This document shows positions 43,492-53,522 of a stretch of 64,000 nucleotides of DNA, piece by piece. The notes under the pieces were generated by a model that was given only the letters and a program-made list of their open reading frames with translations, had not been told where the DNA came from and made no database searches. How positions within the stretch are numbered: the stretch's first letter is position 1; each line of letters opens with the position of its first letter. The DNA lies in assembly GCA_022820625.1 (NCBI GenBank), contig JAJEFE010000008.1:1-64000 (forward strand), read 5' to 3'. The stretch is from Gammaproteobacteria bacterium (GTDB taxonomy: Bacteria; Pseudomonadota; Gammaproteobacteria; Steroidobacterales; Rariloculaceae). A program made the translations under genes and the position numbers.

Positions 43492-44994
43492 ATGAAGACG
43501 ATTGGGAACTACATCCAGGGGACGAGAACCACAAGCGCATCCGGGCGCGCCGCGCCGGTGTACAACCCGGCAACCGGCGAACAGCGCCTCAGCGTCGGAC
43601 TTTCCGGCGAGGACGAGACAAGGTCCGCAATTGCCGCGGCGCAGGATGCCTTCGCCTCCTGGCAGGCAGTGACGCCGTTGAACCGGGCCAGGGTGATGTT
43701 CGCCTTCAAGGCGCTGGTGGAAGAGCATCGGCGCGAGCTGGCCGAGCTCATCACTCTGGAGCACGGCAAGGTGCTCTCCGATGCGGATAATGAACTGACG
43801 CGCGGACTGGAGGTGGTGGAGTTTGCGGCCGGAATCCCCCATCTGCTCAAGGGCGAACACAGCCTGAACGTCGGCCGGGGCGTGGACGGCTACAGCCTCA
43901 TGCAGCCGCTTGGCGTCTGCGCCGGAATCAGCCCGTTCAACTTTCCGGCGATGGTGCCCATGTGGATGTTTCCCGTCGCCGTCGCCTGCGGCAATACCTT
44001 CGTCATGAAGCCGTCGGAGAAAGATCCTTCGGCAACGTTGCGGCTGGCCGAACTCCTCACCGAGGCGGGACTTCCGGACGGTGTGTTCAACATCGTCAAC
44101 GGAGACAGGGTGGCCGTCGATGTACTGCTGAAGGACGAACGCGTTCAGGCGGTCAGCTTCGTGGGCTCGACCCCGGTTGCCAGGCACGTGTACACGACGG
44201 GGAGCGCATGCGGGAAGCGCGTGCAGGCGCTGGGAGGCGCAAAGAATCACATGCTCATCATGCCGGACGCCGATCCCGGGCAGGTGGTGCGTTCACTGAT
44301 GGGCGCAGCCTACGGTTCGGCCGGCGAGCGTTGCATGGCGATTTCCGTGGCGGTCTGCGTGGGCGACGACATGGCCGACACGCTCATCAGCCGCCTGGAG
44401 GAGGAGATCGACGGGATGCGCGTGGGACCGGGCGCCGGGCTTGAACCCGAACCCCACATGGGGCCGCTGATTTCCGCGCAGCACGCCGCCAGGGTGCGCA
44501 AGTACATCGACAGCGGAGTCGAGGCAGGCGCCGCGCTTCGCCGGGACGGCCGTAGTTTCAGGTATTCCGAGGACAATCGCGGTTTCTTTGTCGGCCCCAC
44601 GCTGTTCGATCACGTCAAGCCCGGCATGCGGATCTACGAGGAGGAGATCTTTGGGCCCGTGCTCAGCGTTGTGCGAGTAAACAGCCGCGATGAAGGCGTC
44701 CGCCTGATCAACGAGCACGAACTCGGCAACGGCACCGCGATATTCACCCGCGACGGCGACAGCGCTCGCCGTTTCTGCGAGGAAGTCCAGGTCGGCATGG
44801 TCGGCGTCAACGTGCCGATCCCGGTACCGATGGCATTTCACAGTTTCGGCGGCTGGAAACGGTCCCTGTTCGGCCCGCTGCACATGCACGGCCCGGACGG
44901 GGTGCGATTCTTCACGCGCATGAAATCCGTCACGGCGCGCTGGCCCGGGGCGCAGTCCGCCGACTCCGGATTCTCGATGCCCACCATGAAGTAA
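43492..44994 (+). CDS. mmsA: CoA-acylating methylmalonate/malonate-semialdehyde dehydrogenase
   Basis: A 500-residue aldehyde dehydrogenase of the MmsA type. The catalytic Cys281 lies in GSAGERCMAIS. The ALGGAKNHM segment carries Asn where hydrolytic aldehyde dehydrogenases have the general-base Glu, as expected for the CoA-dependent branch that yields acetyl- or propionyl-CoA, CO2 and NADH. AGGAG directly precedes the ATG. With the divergent aminotransferase it forms a beta-alanine or thymine/valine degradation pair. Confidence 0.92.
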   Translation: MKTIGNYIQGTRTTSASGRAAPVYNPATGEQRLSVGLSGEDETRSAIAAAQDAFASWQAVTPLNRARVMFAFKALVEEHRRELAELITLEHGKVLSDADNELTRGLEVVEFAAGIPHLLKGEHSLNVGRGVDGYSLMQPLGVCAGISPFNFPAMVPMWMFPVAVACGNTFVMKPSEKDPSATLRLAELLTEAGLPDGVFNIVNGDRVAVDVLLKDERVQAVSFVGSTPVARHVYTTGSACGKRVQALGGAKNHMLIMPDADPGQVVRSLMGAAYGSAGERCMAISVAVCVGDDMADTLISRLEEEIDGMRVGPGAGLEPEPHMGPLISAQHAARVRKYIDSGVEAGAALRRDGRSFRYSEDNRGFFVGPTLFDHVKPGMRIYEEEIFGPVLSVVRVNSRDEGVRLINEHELGNGTAIFTRDGDSARRFCEEVQVGMVGVNVPIPVPMAFHSFGGWKRSLFGPLHMHGPDGVRFFTRMKSVTARWPGAQSADSGFSMPTMK

Positions 44995-45046
44995 GCGGCG
45001 CACTCCCGCGCACCGGCCGCTGCCGGGGGGCAGCGGCAACGCGCCG

Positions 45047-46720
45047 CTAGAACAACCCCCCGATCAACCCGTCCGAATTCACATGGACATCCTGTGCCGA
45101 GGGCTTTCTCGGCAGTCCCGGCATCGTCATGATGGCTCCGCACACCGGTACGATGAAGCCGGCGCCGGCCGACAGGCGGACCTCACGGATTTCCACGACA
45201 TGGCCCGAGGGCGCTCCGAGCAGGGTGGGGTCCGTCGAGAAGCTGTACTGCGTCTTGGCTATACAAATCGGGAAGTGGCCGTAACCGCCGTCCTGAAGCC
45301 GGGAGAATTCGTTGCGCACACTCATGGGCGCGACGATGTCGCGGGCCCCGTAAATGGTCTGAGCGATCAGACGGGTCTTCTCCCAGATATCCAGCTCGTC
45401 TTCATAGAGCAGATTGAAATCCGCTGTCGCGGAATCGGCGAGATTCGCCACGTGCTCGGCAAGCTCCGTGGCCCCGGCGCCGCCTTCCATCCAGTGCCGG
45501 CACTCGATGGCGGCGACCCCGGATTGGCGGCAGTAGTCCGCGATGGCGCGGACCTCGGCGTCGCTGTCGGTCTCGTGGCGGTTGATCGCCACCACCGCCG
45601 GGACGCCGAATCGACTCAGGATGGCGAGATGCCGCCCCAGGTTGACGCAACCCTTCGCCACGGACTCGCTGTCCTGGCGCAGCAGATCGTTCCTGGGTAC
45701 GCCGCCGTGCATCTTGAGCGCCTTGATGGTGGCGACCAGAACTACCGCATCGGGGACCAGCCCTGCAGTGCGGCACTTGATGTCGAAGAACTTCTCCGCG
45801 CCCAGGTCCGAGCCGAAGCCGGCCTCGGTCACCACGTAATCGGCCAGCCTCAGCGCCGTGCGCGTGGCGATGGCCGAGTTGCAGCCGTGGGCGATGTTCG
45901 CGAATGGTCCGCCGTGGATGAACGCGGGATTGTTCTCCAGCGTCTGCACCAGATTCGGCGCGAACGCATCGCGGAGCAGCGCCGTCATGGCCCCGTGGGC
46001 ATGAAGTTCCCGCGCGGTGACGGGTTCGCGGTCGCGGGTGTATCCCACCACGATACGGCCCAGCCGCTGTTCCAGTTCGGCCAGGTTATTCGCCAGGCAG
46101 AAGATCGCCATGACCTCGGATGTGCTGGTGATATCGAAACCGGCTTCCCGGGGCACGCCGTGGGCAGTTCCGCCCAGGCCGATCGTGATCTGGCGCAACG
46201 CGCGATCATTCATGTCGACCACCCGCCGCCACGTGACGCGCCGAGGGTCCAGGGCCGGGTTCGCGCCCCAGTGAATGTGGTTGTCCACCAGGGCCGCCAG
46301 CAGATTGTGGGCGGCGCCGACGGCGTGAAAGTCCCCTGTGAAGTGCAGGTTGATGTCGGTCATCGGCACGACCTGCGCATAACCGCCGCCCGCTGCCCCG
46401 CCCTTCATGCCGAAACACGGGCCGAGACTCGGTTCGCGCAGGCAGATCGCCGCGTTCCTGCCGATGCGGTTGAGGGCGTCTCCCAGTCCGATCGTGGTCG
46501 TGGTCTTGCCTTCGCCGGCCGGTGTCGGCGACACAGCGGTCATCAGTATCAGCTTGCCGGCGGCGTCCGGGCGCGACTCCTCGATGGCGGCGAAGTCGAC
46601 CTTGGCCTTGTTGCTGCCGTAGGGGATCGTGAATTCCTCGATGCCGAGCTTGCTGGCAATCTCCCGTATCGGCTGCATGCTGGCCGCACGCGCGATTTCG
46701 ATATCATTCTTCTGCGGCAT
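45047..46720 (-). CDS. fhs: formate-tetrahydrofolate ligase
   Basis: A 557-residue formyl-THF synthetase. The nucleotide loop [10 protein letters not shown] is at 66-75; family segments include [29 protein letters not shown] and [12 protein letters not shown]. It links formate, ATP and THF to 10-formyl-THF. In a demethylating organism the reverse direction yields ATP while one-carbon units leave as formate. AGGAG precedes the ATG. Confidence 0.96.
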   Translation of the reverse strand: MPQKNDIEIARAASMQPIREIASKLGIEEFTIPYGSNKAKVDFAAIEESRPDAAGKLILMTAVSPTPAGEGKTTTTIGLGDALNRIGRNAAICLREPSLGPCFGMKGGAAGGGYAQVVPMTDINLHFTGDFHAVGAAHNLLAALVDNHIHWGANPALDPRRVTWRRVVDMNDRALRQITIGLGGTAHGVPREAGFDITSTSEVMAIFCLANNLAELEQRLGRIVVGYTRDREPVTARELHAHGAMTALLRDAFAPNLVQTLENNPAFIHGGPFANIAHGCNSAIATRTALRLADYVVTEAGFGSDLGAEKFFDIKCRTAGLVPDAVVLVATIKALKMHGGVPRNDLLRQDSESVAKGCVNLGRHLAILSRFGVPAVVAINRHETDSDAEVRAIADYCRQSGVAAIECRHWMEGGAGATELAEHVANLADSATADFNLLYEDELDIWEKTRLIAQTIYGARDIVAPMSVRNEFSRLQDGGYGHFPICIAKTQYSFSTDPTLLGAPSGHVVEIREVRLSAGAGFIVPVCGAIMTMPGLPRKPSAQDVHVNSDGLIGGLF

Positions 46721-46750
46721 GGATACGTATTACTCCTGTAAAGGACCGTG

Positions 46751-46797
46751 CCGGAGGCGCGGTCGGATCGTATCCGATCAGCGAACCGGGCCTCCGG
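46751..46797. terminator. nested hairpin between etfA and fhs
   Basis: CCGGAGGC (46751-46758) pairs with GCCTCCGG (46790-46797), and inside TCGGAT (46763-46768) pairs with ATCCGA (46772-46777). It follows the etfA stop on the minus strand and precedes fhs. It may end the etfBA transcript or be an attenuator for fhs. Confidence 0.45.
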
Positions 46798-46801
46798 TGC
46801 G

Positions 46802-47749
46802 CTAACCGCCCAGCGCCTCGATCAGTTCCGGCACGGCGGCAAACAGGTCCGCCACCAGGCCGATGTCGGCGACTTCGAACAGCGGCGCTTCCGCGTCCGT
46901 GTTGATGGCCACGATGACACCGGCGTCCTTGATCCCCGTGAGGTGCTGGATGGCTCCGGAGATGCCCACGGCGACGTAGAGTTGCGGCGCGATGATCTTG
47001 CCGGTCTGGCCGACCTGCAGTTCGTTGCCTGCGTACCCCGAATCCACTGCGGCGCGCGATGCGCCCACCGCAGCGCCGAGCTTGTCCGCCAGGCGGTAGA
47101 TGAGTTCGAAGTTCTCCTTGCTGCCCACGCCTCGTCCGCCGGAAACGACGCAGGCGGCGGTCTGCAGGTCCGGCCTTCCGCCGCCGGAATCGCTGCGAGT
47201 CTCGATGAACCGCGTATGGGCGGGCAGCGCGGCATCGACCGCATGCTCCCTGATCGGCGCTTTGCCCGTGGATTCGGCCGCCTGGTAGGAGGCCGTTCTC
47301 ACAGTGGCTACCACGGGACGGTCCTGCGGCGCTTCCACCGTGAGAATGGCATTGCCGGCGTAGAAGGGACGCTTGAACCGCCAGGCGCCTTCGGCACTCA
47401 TGATGTCGCTCAACTGGCCCACGCCCAGGAGCGCCGCCACCCGCGGCATGAGATCCTTGCCGAACGTGGTCGATGGGCCGAAAACGTGGGTATAGTCGGA
47501 CGCGAGTTCGCATATCTGGGGCGCGGCGACCGCCGCCAGGGCGGACTCGTTCGCCGGATGATCGACCCTGATGACGCCGGTCACGCCCGCAAGCGCCGCT
47601 GCCTGCGCCGCCACGGCGCCGCCGTCGCCGGCAAGCACCGCGATGTCGATGGCCGATGTTTCAAAGGTTCGGGCGCAGGACACGCATTTCGCCGTGCCGG
47701 GATTGAGAGACTGCCCGTCATGTTCGGCAACGATCAGTACCCGGGCCAT
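46802..47749 (-). CDS. etfA: electron-transfer flavoprotein alpha subunit
   Basis: A 315-residue ETF alpha subunit. The C-terminal FAD domain shows VVSGGRGVGSKENFELI, GYAGNELQVGQTGKIIAPQL, AVGISGAIQHL and VAINTDAEAPLFEVADIG. It carries electrons from dehydrogenases, here probably the dimethylglycine/sarcosine type, toward the quinone pool. It shares one base with the etfB stop (TGATG). Confidence 0.95.
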   Translation of the reverse strand: MARVLIVAEHDGQSLNPGTAKCVSCARTFETSAIDIAVLAGDGGAVAAQAAALAGVTGVIRVDHPANESALAAVAAPQICELASDYTHVFGPSTTFGKDLMPRVAALLGVGQLSDIMSAEGAWRFKRPFYAGNAILTVEAPQDRPVVATVRTASYQAAESTGKAPIREHAVDAALPAHTRFIETRSDSGGGRPDLQTAACVVSGGRGVGSKENFELIYRLADKLGAAVGASRAAVDSGYAGNELQVGQTGKIIAPQLYVAVGISGAIQHLTGIKDAGVIVAINTDAEAPLFEVADIGLVADLFAAVPELIEALGG

Positions 47750-48507
47750 CAGATCAGCTCCTTCTGCCGCAGGGCTTGCACCAGCTCGTCCACGTTGCCC
47801 ACCTTCACGCCCCTGGGGCGCTGGGCCGGCGGTTCGATCCCCAGTACCTGAAACTGCGTTTCCGGCTCCACGTTCAACTGGTCCAGTGTGACCGTCTCGA
47901 GAGGTTTCTTCTTGGCCTTCAGGATGTCGGGCAGTTTTGTATACCGCGGTTCGTTCAGGCGCAGGTCCGTGGTCACCACGGCCGGCAGATCGACTTCAAT
48001 GACCTCGAGCCCCGCGTCCACTTCCCGCATTGCCGTCGCCACGCCGCCGTTGAAGCGGAGATGGGAGGCAAAGGTCGCCTGTGGGCGGCCCCAGAGCGCG
48101 GCCAGCATCTGGCCGGTCTGATTGTTGTCGCCGTCGATGGCCTGTTTGCCCATGATCACCAACTGCGAATCTTCCCGTTGGACCAGGGCCAACAGTGTCC
48201 GGGCGACAGTCAGGGGTTCAAGCTCCCGGCCGACCTCCACCAGAATGGCCCGGTCGGCGCCCATGGCCAGTCCGCCCCGAAGTTGTTGAGTGCATACCTG
48301 GGCGCCGATGGTGGCCACGACGATCTCTTCGGCCTCGCCCCGTTCCCTGATCCGCAACGCCTCCTCAAGGGCGATTTCATCGAAGGGATTGATGCTCATC
48401 TTGACGCCGTCCAGCGCCATTCCCGAGCCGTCGGGCTTCACGCGCACGCGGACATTGGCGTCCACGACGCGTTTCAGCGGGACGAGAATCGTGTTGATGG
48501 CCGTCAT
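47749..48507 (-). CDS. etfB: electron-transfer flavoprotein beta subunit
   Basis: A 252-residue ETF beta subunit with ILVPLKRVVDANVRVRV, FDEIALEEALRIRERG and the signature KAKKKPLETVTLDQLNV near the end. The ATG at 48507 is preferred because GAAAGGTG lies 5 bases before it; a GTG three codons upstream is less likely. It is transcribed with etfA, downstream of the GbdR-like regulator gene on the same strand. Confidence 0.94.
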   Translation of the reverse strand: MTAINTILVPLKRVVDANVRVRVKPDGSGMALDGVKMSINPFDEIALEEALRIRERGEAEEIVVATIGAQVCTQQLRGGLAMGADRAILVEVGRELEPLTVARTLLALVQREDSQLVIMGKQAIDGDNNQTGQMLAALWGRPQATFASHLRFNGGVATAMREVDAGLEVIEVDLPAVVTTDLRLNEPRYTKLPDILKAKKKPLETVTLDQLNVEPETQFQVLGIEPPAQRPRGVKVGNVDELVQALRQKELI

Positions 48508-48657
48508 CGTCAGCACCTTTCGGATAGAAAGGGTTTCGGATCAGAAGAGTATCCGGCCCGTCCCGAAGTGTTCAAGCAACCCTGTCACTTCTGGAAGCAT
48601 TTTCGTCGCGCTGTCAGGGTCGAACACGGTGCAAGATTGAAAAAAGAGCATCGTCCA

Positions 48658-49632
48658 TCACCTCTCGGCGCGGTCGGCGCTGGGGGTGTTGCCGTAGAGT
48701 TCCTTGTAGGTCGTGCTGAAATGCGAGCTGGAGACGAAGCCGGTCTGCGCCGAGATCTCCACGATGCTCAGGTCCGTCTGGAAGAGCAGCTGACGCGCCC
48801 GCTCCAGCCTCAATTGCAGATAGTAGTGCGACGGCGAGCACAGCAGGTACTTCTGGAACAGCCGCTGAAGCTGCCGGCGCGACAACCCGACATAGGAAGC
48901 CAGTTCAACCTGGCTGAACGGCTCGCGGATGTTGCTCTCCATCAGTTCCACCGCCGCCACCAGCTTGGCGGACTGCCCGCCGACCACGTGGCGCAGCGGC
49001 ACGTGCTGCCGGTCCCTGGCATCGCGGATTCGCTCGTGCACGAACTGGTCGGCGACCCCGGCGCTGGTGTCCGTGCCCAGCTGCCTGCGGACGAAATACA
49101 GCATCATGTCCATGGGCGCCGTGCCGCCGGAACTGGTGAAACGGTCGCGGTCGATCGTGTAAATGCTCCTGCTGACGGCGATCTTCGGGAACCCCAGGGT
49201 CAGGGCGGCGAAATTCTCCCAGTGGATGCTGCACCGGTAGCCGTCCAGCAAGCCGGCCTTGGCCAATACGTAGCTGCCCGTGCAGGTGGAGCCGAGTCCC
49301 AGCCCACGCGCGCTGCACGCGTGCAACCACCGCAGCACCGGTTTTGCGGCGAAGCGTTCGACCCCTTCGCCGCCGCAGACGATGATCGCATCCACGGTGC
49401 GGGACTGGATTTCGTCTCCGATTCCGAAGTCGGCGTTGATCGAGAGCCCGTCGCTGGCGGTTACCGGGCCACCGTTCCTGGAGATCATCCGCCAGCGATA
49501 GACGCGGGAACCGGCCACACGGTTGGCCATGCGCAGCGTCTCGATCGCCGACGACATGGAGATGAGGGTGAAATCGTCCAGCAGCAGGAAGCCGAAAAAC
49601 GTCGGCATCGATTGCGTTTCGGCGTTTGCCAT
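48658..49632 (-). CDS. GlxA-family AraC-type regulator, GbdR-like
   Basis: A 324-residue protein with an N-terminal DJ-1/PfpI-like sensing domain (FFGFLLLDDFTLISMSSAIE; CTGSYVLAKAGLLDG) and a C-terminal AraC double helix-turn-helix (about 225-315; VELASYVGLSRRQLQRLFQK and IVEISAQTGFVSSSHFSTTY). The pattern is that of GbdR, which in Pseudomonas activates betaine, dimethylglycine and sarcosine genes when betaine or dimethylglycine binds. Location beside etfBA matches that role. I infer that it controls the demethylation genes of this window. Confidence 0.88.
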   Translation of the reverse strand: MANAETQSMPTFFGFLLLDDFTLISMSSAIETLRMANRVAGSRVYRWRMISRNGGPVTASDGLSINADFGIGDEIQSRTVDAIIVCGGEGVERFAAKPVLRWLHACSARGLGLGSTCTGSYVLAKAGLLDGYRCSIHWENFAALTLGFPKIAVSRSIYTIDRDRFTSSGGTAPMDMMLYFVRRQLGTDTSAGVADQFVHERIRDARDRQHVPLRHVVGGQSAKLVAAVELMESNIREPFSQVELASYVGLSRRQLQRLFQKYLLCSPSHYYLQLRLERARQLLFQTDLSIVEISAQTGFVSSSHFSTTYKELYGNTPSADRAER

Positions 49633-49745
49633 CGCGCAGACAGTGTTCGTTGACCAACTGAAGTATGCGGCGACAAGGGCTCAAACTCAATGTCGCGATA
49701 TCAGATTGATCGCGAAGCGCGCGCCGCGTCTCTGCCGGGCGTGAA

Positions 49746-51365
49746 CTAACGCGATGCGGCCTGCTGCGCTCGAACGCGCGGCCGCCGCAAGGCCGAGTCC
49801 TTCGGCAGCGGCCCCATGCGCGGGTAATCCACGTTGTAGTGCAGTCCACGGCTTTCCTGGCGCCGGGCGGCGCTTTCGGCGATCAGCCTGGAGACCGCGA
49901 CCAGGTTTTCCAGTTCGAGTACATCGGGATGCAGGCGGCGATGGTCCCGGAAGTCGTCGATGCGCCGCTGCATGTCCGCCAGCGAGCCCGCCGCTTTCGC
50001 AAGGCTTTCCCGCGTACGCACGATTCCCACGTGTTCCCACATGATGCGGCGAAGTTCCGCCGAGCACGTTTTGGCCCAGCCGTGATCGCGCCGATCGATT
50101 TCGAAGCTGCCGACCAATGCCGGAGGCCGCCGCCGCCTGCGTTCCCGCCGGCGAATCTGCTCGTCGATCCGGCCGCTCACGGACTTCGCGAAGGCCAACG
50201 CCTCCAGAAGTGAATTGCTGGCCAGGCGATTCGCGCCGTGCAGACCGGTGCAACTGACCTCGCCCGCAGCGTAGAGGCGCCGGATGTCAGTCCCGCCGCC
50301 GGTGTCGGTGACCACTCCACCACATGTGTAGTGGGCTGCGGGAACCACCGGAATCGGCTCGGCGGTGAGATCGAAACCGAACGCCCGGCAGGTGGCCAGG
50401 ATGTTGGGGAAACGCCTGTGGATTTCGGCGGCCGGCTTGTGGCTGATGTCCAGCAGGACGTGGTCGCAGCCCTCCACGGACATCTCGTGGACGATGGCGC
50501 GCGAGACGACGTCCCGCGGCGCCAGTTCCAGCCGCTCGTCGTGGCGCGTCATGAACCGCGTGCCGTCGGGCAGCAGCAGGCGGGCGCCTTCGCCACGCAA
50601 CGCCTCGGTGATCAGTATGGCCCTTGAGGCCGATACGCGCAGGCACGAAGGATGAAACTGGACGAACTCCATGTTGGCTATACGGCACCCGGCCCGCCAG
50701 GCCATGGCGATGCCGTCGCCCGTGGAGCCGTTGGTGGCGTGCCGGTACACGCCCGACGCGCCGCCGGTGGCCAGCACCACGACATCGGTCCCACGTGTCT
50801 CGACATTTCCGGAAACCGTATCGATCAGGGTCAGGCCGACGCAGCGATTCGGTCCGGACAGGCCCAGTTGCCGCGACGTCAACAGGTTGGCGGCGAACCG
50901 GTTCTCCAGCAACTCGATGTCCGGGCGCCGCCGAACACGCTGCGCCAGTACGCCCATGACCGCCCGCCCGGTGGCGTCGTCCGCGTGCACGATCCTGCGC
51001 CGGCTGTGACCGCCCTCGCGCGTCAGGTGCAGTTCGGAGCCGCCGTTGCTGCGGGTGAATTGCACGCCGTGCCCCTCCAGCCAGCGAATGCATTCCGGGC
51101 CTTCGCTGACGACCTGGCGCACGACATCCGAATCGCAGAGGCCCGCGCCGGCCTGGACGGTGTCGGCCTGATGGTGGGAGAGCGAATCCTCCGGGCCCAT
51201 GACCGCGGCGATGCCGCCCTGGGCGTTGTAGCTGGCGGTCTCGCTGAGCGCGGTCTTGGTGATCACCGCCGGGCGATGCCCCGCATCCGCCAGCCGCAGC
51301 GCCGTGCTCAACCCGGCGATGCCGCCGCCGACGATCAGGATGGAATGTTCGCTGTTCTGACGCAT
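49746..51365 (-). CDS. nadB: L-aspartate oxidase
   Basis: A 539-residue flavoprotein with [59 protein letters not shown] and GLHGANRLASNSLLEALAF. It oxidises aspartate to iminoaspartate, the substrate of NadA. It is immediately downstream of nadA on the minus strand with a 34-base gap, forming a nadAB operon. Confidence 0.95.
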   Translation of the reverse strand: MRQNSEHSILIVGGGIAGLSTALRLADAGHRPAVITKTALSETASYNAQGGIAAVMGPEDSLSHHQADTVQAGAGLCDSDVVRQVVSEGPECIRWLEGHGVQFTRSNGGSELHLTREGGHSRRRIVHADDATGRAVMGVLAQRVRRRPDIELLENRFAANLLTSRQLGLSGPNRCVGLTLIDTVSGNVETRGTDVVVLATGGASGVYRHATNGSTGDGIAMAWRAGCRIANMEFVQFHPSCLRVSASRAILITEALRGEGARLLLPDGTRFMTRHDERLELAPRDVVSRAIVHEMSVEGCDHVLLDISHKPAAEIHRRFPNILATCRAFGFDLTAEPIPVVPAAHYTCGGVVTDTGGGTDIRRLYAAGEVSCTGLHGANRLASNSLLEALAFAKSVSGRIDEQIRRRERRRRRPPALVGSFEIDRRDHGWAKTCSAELRRIMWEHVGIVRTRESLAKAAGSLADMQRRIDDFRDHRRLHPDVLELENLVAVSRLIAESAARRQESRGLHYNVDYPRMGPLPKDSALRRPRVRAQQAASR

Positions 51366-51399
51366 GGCTAGTGCGCGAAGCCCTCCGGCTGGGGCGCTG

Positions 51400-52401
51400 C
51401 TACGCCGAGTACTCCAGCATCCGCGCCACCGAGCGCAAGGCGCCCTCGCGCACCGCCGGGTCCACCTCCACTTCGAATTTCAGTTCCTCAAGCGACGCCA
51501 GGATCTTCGGCAGCGTGATGGTCTTCATGTGGGGGCAGAGGTTGCAGGGCCTGACGAAGTCCACGTCCGGAAACTCCACCGCCACGTTGTCGCTCATGGA
51601 GCATTCCGTGATCATCACCACCCGGGAAGGACGCTCCCTGTCCACGTAGCCGATCATTCCCGACGTCGAACCGACGAAATCCGCCTCTTCCAGGACGTCC
51701 GGCGGGCACTCGGGGTGGGCGATGATCTGGATGTCCGGCGTGGCCTTGCGGTAGCCCCGCAATTCCTCGCCGGTGAAGCGTTCGTGCACCTCGCAGGTGC
51801 CTTCCCAGAGAATCACCTCCACGTCGGTCTGCTCGGCCACGTACTTGCCCAGGTAGTTGTCGGGCAGGAATATCACCCGTTCGACGCCCAGCGCCTCGAC
51901 GATCCTGACCGCATTGGCCGAAGTGCAGCAGACATCGGACTCGGCCTTGACGTCGGCGCTGGTATTGACGTACGTGACGACCGGCACGCCGGGATAGCGC
52001 TGCTTGAGCAGGCGGACATCCTCCCCGGTGATCGAAGCCGCCAGCGAGCAGCCGGCGCCAAGGTCGGGAATCAATACCGTTTTTTCCGGGTTGATGATCT
52101 TCGCGGTCTCGGCCATGAAGTGCACGCCGCACAGTACGATGATGTCGGCATCCGTTTCGCTGGCTTTCTGGGCGAGCCCAAGGGAGTCCCCCGTATAGTC
52201 GGCCACGCCATGGTAAATCTCCGGCGTCTGGTAGTTGTGCGCCAGAATGATCGCGTTGCGCCGAACCTTCAGTTCATTGATGAGTGCGACATAGGGCGCG
52301 TGCACCGGCCATTCGACCTCCGGAATAACATCCCGGACGAGCTCGTAGGTGGCATGCGTCGCCGCGGCTACTTCGGGCGAATAGGTGAGAGTCTGCGCCA
52401 T
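51400..52401 (-). CDS. nadA: quinolinate synthase
   Basis: A 333-residue 4Fe-4S enzyme that condenses iminoaspartate with dihydroxyacetone phosphate to quinolinate. Likely cluster ligands are Cys118 (DLGAGCSL), Cys203 (WEGTCEVH) and Cys289 (CNLCPHMK). AILAHNYQ-like, [12 protein letters not shown] and FVGSTSGMI segments are standard. AAGGAG precedes the ATG at 52401; the 14 extra codons upstream run through the palindromic operator and are not used. Confidence 0.95.
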   Translation of the reverse strand: MAQTLTYSPEVAAATHATYELVRDVIPEVEWPVHAPYVALINELKVRRNAIILAHNYQTPEIYHGVADYTGDSLGLAQKASETDADIIVLCGVHFMAETAKIINPEKTVLIPDLGAGCSLAASITGEDVRLLKQRYPGVPVVTYVNTSADVKAESDVCCTSANAVRIVEALGVERVIFLPDNYLGKYVAEQTDVEVILWEGTCEVHERFTGEELRGYRKATPDIQIIAHPECPPDVLEEADFVGSTSGMIGYVDRERPSRVVMITECSMSDNVAVEFPDVDFVRPCNLCPHMKTITLPKILASLEELKFEVEVDPAVREGALRSVARMLEYSA

Positions 52402-52415
52402 GACCCGGCTCCTTG

Positions 52416-52430
52416 TACTCATAATGAGTA
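52416..52430. promoter_or_regulatory. perfect 15-base palindrome before nadA, candidate NAD-repressor operator
   Basis: TACTCAT-A-ATGAGTA is a perfect palindrome 15 bases upstream of nadA. On the minus strand it overlaps the TATACT that would serve as -10 box (52427-52432 on the plus strand). An NrtR/NadQ-type regulator is encoded at 53523, so autocontrol of NAD synthesis through this site is likely. Confidence 0.7.
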
Positions 52431-52494
52431 TAACTGCCCGCAAAGTATATCACAGCCATGTCATCCAGGTGCAATATCGGCGGCGCTGGTCAGA

Positions 52495-53442
52495 TCAAGC
52501 CGAAGGCAACGCGTCCACGTACTCCGCCATCCTCTGCAACGTCGCCGCGTCCGGAAGCGCGCCCCTGCCGCCCATCAGGTTATCCATCATGTTCACCGGC
52601 CTGCTGGTCGCCGGTGTGATGACCGTCACCGCCGGATGGGCCGCGACGTACTTGAGGAAGAACTGCGCCCAGGACTCGGCGCCGAACTCCGCCGCCCATT
52701 CCGGCACGTCACGGCCGGAGACCCGGTTCCACAGCCGGGTACGGCCGAACGGCGCGTAGACCAGCACGCCGATGCCGCGGTCCTGCGCCAGCGGCAGGAT
52801 CGTTTCCGCGGCCAGGCGATTGTCAACGGCGTAGTCCACGCCGATGAAGTCCAGCGGTTCGTCGCGCATGACCTGCTCGAACTCGCCGTAGCGGCGCTGC
52901 TGGGTGCACGTGATGCCCGTGTAGCGGATCCGGCCTTCGGCCTTGAGCTCGTTCAGGATGCCCAGTTGCGTCGGCGGATCGCCCAGATTGTGGACTTGAA
53001 TGAGGTCTATGGGCGTCTTCTGTATGCGTTCGAAGGATGTTTCGACCTGCTCCCACGCCCGCTCGGGATCCGCCGCTCCGCCGCCGCGGCCGGCGACATT
53101 GAGCTTGGTGGCCCAGAAGACGCGATCGCGGGCGTCGATTTCGTTGATGATCGCTCCGGCCACCTCTTCGGAAGCGCCGTAACCGGGAGCGGTGTCGAAC
53201 AAGCTGCCGCCATTGTCCAGCAAGGCCGTGAGGACGTTGCGCAGCGCCGTTACGTCGTCGCTGCGAGCCACGCTGGAGAACGTCGCCGAACTGCCCAGGC
53301 CGATGATGGGCAGTTCCTCGCCCGTCGAGGGGACCGCCCGGGTGATCATGGGCGCATCCTGCGCCTGCAACAGGCGTGGTGGAATTGCCAGAGCCGTGCC
53401 GGCGGCTGCAGTCAGCTTGAGCCATTCGCGTCGTGTATACAT
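52495..53442 (-). CDS. Tat-exported aldo/keto reductase
   Basis: A 315-residue protein. The N-terminus YTRREWLKLTAAAGTALAIP is a twin-arginine signal. The mature part is an aldo/keto reductase-like barrel with GLGSSATF, LFDTAPGYGASEEVAG, VFWATKLN and LIQVHNLG; Asp, Tyr, Lys and His of the catalytic set are present. Periplasmic location is unusual because the NADPH of classical enzymes is absent there. The start at 53442 has GGAGG 9 bases before it; the Met three codons upstream abuts that site. Confidence 0.85.
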   Translation of the reverse strand: MYTRREWLKLTAAAGTALAIPPRLLQAQDAPMITRAVPSTGEELPIIGLGSSATFSSVARSDDVTALRNVLTALLDNGGSLFDTAPGYGASEEVAGAIINEIDARDRVFWATKLNVAGRGGGAADPERAWEQVETSFERIQKTPIDLIQVHNLGDPPTQLGILNELKAEGRIRYTGITCTQQRRYGEFEQVMRDEPLDFIGVDYAVDNRLAAETILPLAQDRGIGVLVYAPFGRTRLWNRVSGRDVPEWAAEFGAESWAQFFLKYVAAHPAVTVITPATSRPVNMMDNLMGGRGALPDAATLQRMAEYVDALPSA

Positions 53443-53522
53443 CAGAGGCATCCTCCTTGGCTGGACCGAGGAGCCTAACGGAGCCAGAAAAGAAGCGTCA
53501 ACGAAGTTATGTGAATAATCCT

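Noticed and set aside
47776-49653. 625-codon plus-strand frame opposite etfB and the GbdR-like gene
   Set aside because: Antisense shadow; both genes below it are strongly supported.
51364-53478. 704-codon plus-strand frame opposite nadA and the aldo/keto reductase
   Set aside because: It spans two genes and the palindromic operator, and lacks any motif.
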